From Sphingomonas sp. (GTDB taxonomy: Bacteria > Pseudomonadota > Alphaproteobacteria > Sphingomonadales > Sphingomonadaceae), in contig JASLBO010000237.1 in the NCBI GenBank assembly GCA_030146605.1, positions 1 to 16,463 of the forward strand: DNA of 16,463 nucleotides, given 5' to 3'. Below are positions 14,460 to 16,463 of this stretch, one piece after another (positions within the stretch are counted from its first letter, which is position 1; each line of letters starts with the position of its first letter). Both the position numbers and the translations under genes were made by a program. The notes under the pieces were generated by a model. It was not told the DNA's origin. It made no database searches and was given only the letters and a program-made list of their open reading frames with translations.

Positions 14460-16369
14460 CCTCCTATCGCCCCGAGGCGCTGATCGCGTCCGACATCTCG
14501 GCGTATCTCACGCTGCACCAGAACAAGTCGCTGCTACGGTTCATCACCTGCGGCTCGGTGGACGACGGAAAGTCGACGCTTATCGGGCGCTTGCTCTACG
14601 ATTCGAAGATGATCTTCGAGGACCAGCTGGCCAGCCTCGAGGCCGACAGCAAGCGGCTGGGCACGCAGGGGCAGGAGATCGACTTCGCACTATTGGTCGA
14701 CGGACTCGCCGCCGAGCGCGAGCAGGGGATCACTATCGATGTCGCCTATCGCTTCTTCGCGACAGAAAAGCGCAAGTTCATCGTCGCCGACACTCCCGGC
14801 CATGAGCAATATACGCGCAATATGGTCACCGGTGCGTCGACCGCTGATCTTGCGGTTATCTTGATCGACGCCCGAAAAGGCGTGCTCACCCAGACGCGGC
14901 GGCATTCGTATCTGGCGCATCTGCTGGGCATCCGGCACATCGTGGTCGCGGTGAACAAGATGGACCTGGTCGGGTACGACCAGACCGTCTATCAATCGAT
15001 CGTCGCGGAGTATCGCAGCTTTGCGGAATCGATTGGAATTCAGGGCTTTACGGCGATTCCGATCTCCGGATTCAAGGGCGACAACATCACCGGATCGTCG
15101 GGGAACATGCCCTGGTTCGCCGGGCCGGCGCTGCTGGAACATCTGGAACAAGTAGACGTCGAAGTTGACACCGACCGTGCCAGGCCGTTCCGGCTTCCGG
15201 TGCAGTGGGTTAACCGGCCGAACCTCGACTTTCGCGGCTTCGCCGGATTGATCGCCAGCGGCACGGTCAAACCCGGTGACGCCGTGCGAATCCTGCCCTC
15301 GGGGCGGACGACCACCGTGGCACGGATCGTGGCGATGGACGGCGACCGCGACGCGGCGGGCGCGGGCGAATCGGTGACGCTGACGCTCGCCGACGAAGTC
15401 GATTGCTCGCGCGGCGACGTGATCGCCGCGGCCGACGCGCCGCCGCAGGTGGCGGACCAGTTCAAGGCGACGATCGTCTGGATGGACCAGACCGAATTGC
15501 TGCCCGGCCGCGCTTACTGGCTCAAGCTCGGCACCCAGACGGTGAGCGCCACGGTCCGCGAACCCGAGCACACGATCGACGTCAACACGCTGGCCAATGC
15601 GCCGGCCAAGACGCTCAGGCTCAACGACATAGGTGTGGCGGAGATCGCCGCCGACCGCGGGATCGTGTTCGAGCCCTATGCCGAGAGCCACGATCTCGGC
15701 GGGTTCATCCTGATCGACAAGGCGACCAACGCCACCGTTGCCGCGGGGATGCTGCACCATGCGCTGCGCCGCGCGCAGAACGTCCACTGGCAGGCGATCG
15801 AGATCACCCGCGAGGCGCATGCCGCGCAAAAGGGCCAGCAGCCGCGATTGCTGTGGTTCACCGGGCTGTCGGGTTCGGGCAAGTCGACGATCGCCAATCT
15901 GGTCGAGAAGAAGCTGCACGCGATGGGCAAGCACAGCTTCCTGCTCGACGGCGACAATGTGCGCCACGGGCTCAACCGCGATCTCGGCTTCACCGATGCC
16001 GACCGGGTCGAGAATATCCGCCGGGTGGGCGAAGTCGCGCGGCTGATGACCGATGCCGGGCTGATCGTGCTGACTGCGTTCATCTCGCCGTTCCGGGCCG
16101 AGCGCGAGATGGTGCGCGCGATGCTGCCCGAGGGGGATTTCTTCGAGATCTTCATCGACACGCCGATCGCCGAGGCCGAGCGGCGCGATCCCAAGGGGCT
16201 GTACCGCAAGGCGCGCGCGGGCGAGATCGCCAACTTCACCGGCATATCGAGCCCCTATGAGGCGCCGGAGCGGCCCGAGATCCGGATCGACACGACGAAG
16301 GAGACCCCCGAGGCCGCGGCCGAGCGGATCGTCGAGACGATCATGGGAACGTGGAGCCCGGTGATTTGA
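14456..16369 (+). CDS. cysNC: Fused sulfate adenylyltransferase GTPase subunit and APS kinase (CysNC)
   Basis: A 637-residue bifunctional protein. Residues 1-450 are a CysN GTPase: P-loop GSVDDGKS (33-40), switch [12 protein letters not shown] (112-123), NKMD (167-170), then EF-Tu-like beta-barrel domains with [17 protein letters not shown] (405-421). Residues about 462-637 are APS kinase: P-loop GLSGSGKS (470-477), [17 protein letters not shown] (496-512), [10 protein letters not shown] (541-550) and a C-terminal [16 protein letters not shown]. It activates CysD and then phosphorylates APS to PAPS, for sulfite reduction or sulfotransferases. The frame extends 37 codons upstream through the repeat, but the ATG at 14456 has the ribosome site and the normal N-terminus. 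The stop overlaps a following frame by a TTGA. Confidence 0.97.
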   Translation: MTSYRPEALIASDISAYLTLHQNKSLLRFITCGSVDDGKSTLIGRLLYDSKMIFEDQLASLEADSKRLGTQGQEIDFALLVDGLAAEREQGITIDVAYRFFATEKRKFIVADTPGHEQYTRNMVTGASTADLAVILIDARKGVLTQTRRHSYLAHLLGIRHIVVAVNKMDLVGYDQTVYQSIVAEYRSFAESIGIQGFTAIPISGFKGDNITGSSGNMPWFAGPALLEHLEQVDVEVDTDRARPFRLPVQWVNRPNLDFRGFAGLIASGTVKPGDAVRILPSGRTTTVARIVAMDGDRDAAGAGESVTLTLADEVDCSRGDVIAAADAPPQVADQFKATIVWMDQTELLPGRAYWLKLGTQTVSATVREPEHTIDVNTLANAPAKTLRLNDIGVAEIAADRGIVFEPYAESHDLGGFILIDKATNATVAAGMLHHALRRAQNVHWQAIEITREAHAAQKGQQPRLLWFTGLSGSGKSTIANLVEKKLHAMGKHSFLLDGDNVRHGLNRDLGFTDADRVENIRRVGEVARLMTDAGLIVLTAFISPFRAEREMVRAMLPEGDFFEIFIDTPIAEAERRDPKGLYRKARAGEIANFTGISSPYEAPERPEIRIDTTKETPEAAAERIVETIMGTWSPVI

Positions 16370-16463
16370 GCGACGCCGAACTTGCGCGCGAGATCGCCAC
16401 CGACCGCGAGATCGTGTTCGAGCCGTACGAACTGAATCGCGAACTTGGCGGCTTCATCCTCAT
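16366..16463 (+). CDS. Start of a downstream gene: cysQ-like opening fused to a CysN motif, cut by window end
   Basis: A TTG overlaps the cysNC stop (TTGA) and has GGAG at 16353-16356, nine bases upstream. The 32 codons present read [10 protein letters not shown], resembling the opening of CysQ (PAP phosphatase), which often follows cysNC. They then read [21 protein letters not shown], which is the CysN domain motif seen at residues 402-419 of CysNC. From the shared GAGATCGCC, bases 16390-16463 match 15641-15714 at 59 of 74 positions by hand count, 17 of 24 residues. It may be a recombinant gene start, part of a second cysN, or an assembly join. The frame is real; its identity is open. Confidence 0.5.
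   Translation, partial: MSDAELAREIATDREIVFEPYELNRELGGFIL

Overview
The window is high-GC, gene-dense DNA most consistent with an alphaproteobacterium of the Sphingomonadaceae (Sphingomonas-like). This rests on protein character, the rmlACBD order typical of sphingan producers, a fused cysNC, and two kinds of intergenic palindromic repeat that I associate with this group. No rRNA, tRNA, CRISPR, integrase or transposase gene is visible.

Left part (1-4176): the 3' part of an OmpR-type response regulator and its sensor kinase read rightwards. They are followed by about 600 bases of repeat-rich DNA. This stretch holds a nested palindrome, a stub of a lipoprotein-type (intradiol dioxygenase-like) gene that stops inside a REP palindrome, and a possible leaderless promoter. 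A KgtP/MHS-type transporter follows and abuts, tail to tail, a stand-alone receiver protein.

Middle (3790-8145, leftward): three genes form a signalling unit. They encode a degenerate-GGDEF/EAL cyclic-di-GMP phosphodiesterase, an exported-TPR hybrid histidine kinase with a decayed receiver, and the stand-alone receiver. The first two overlap by one base. Upstream lies a 427-base divergent spacer with a 21-codon ORF, nested hairpins and an intrinsic terminator. All of these point rightwards toward ugd, suggesting an attenuated leader or a small RNA.

Right part (8573-16463): ugd makes UDP-glucuronate. The convergent rmlACBD operon, read leftward with every junction overlapping, makes dTDP-L-rhamnose. 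Together they supply sugar precursors for rhamnose- and glucuronate-containing exopolysaccharide. Divergent from rmlA are cysD and cysNC, which make APS and PAPS for sulfate assimilation. A palindromic repeat sits between cysD and cysN; its end forms the cysN ribosome-binding site, and a 50-codon frame bridges the two genes. At the right edge a new overlapping frame opens whose first residues look like cysQ, but which turns at once into a second copy of a CysN motif.

The main points for a second look are the ugd leader, the repeat inside cysDN, the chimeric frame at the right edge, and the REP-truncated dioxygenase stub. Family assignments come from motif recognition alone, without database searches.
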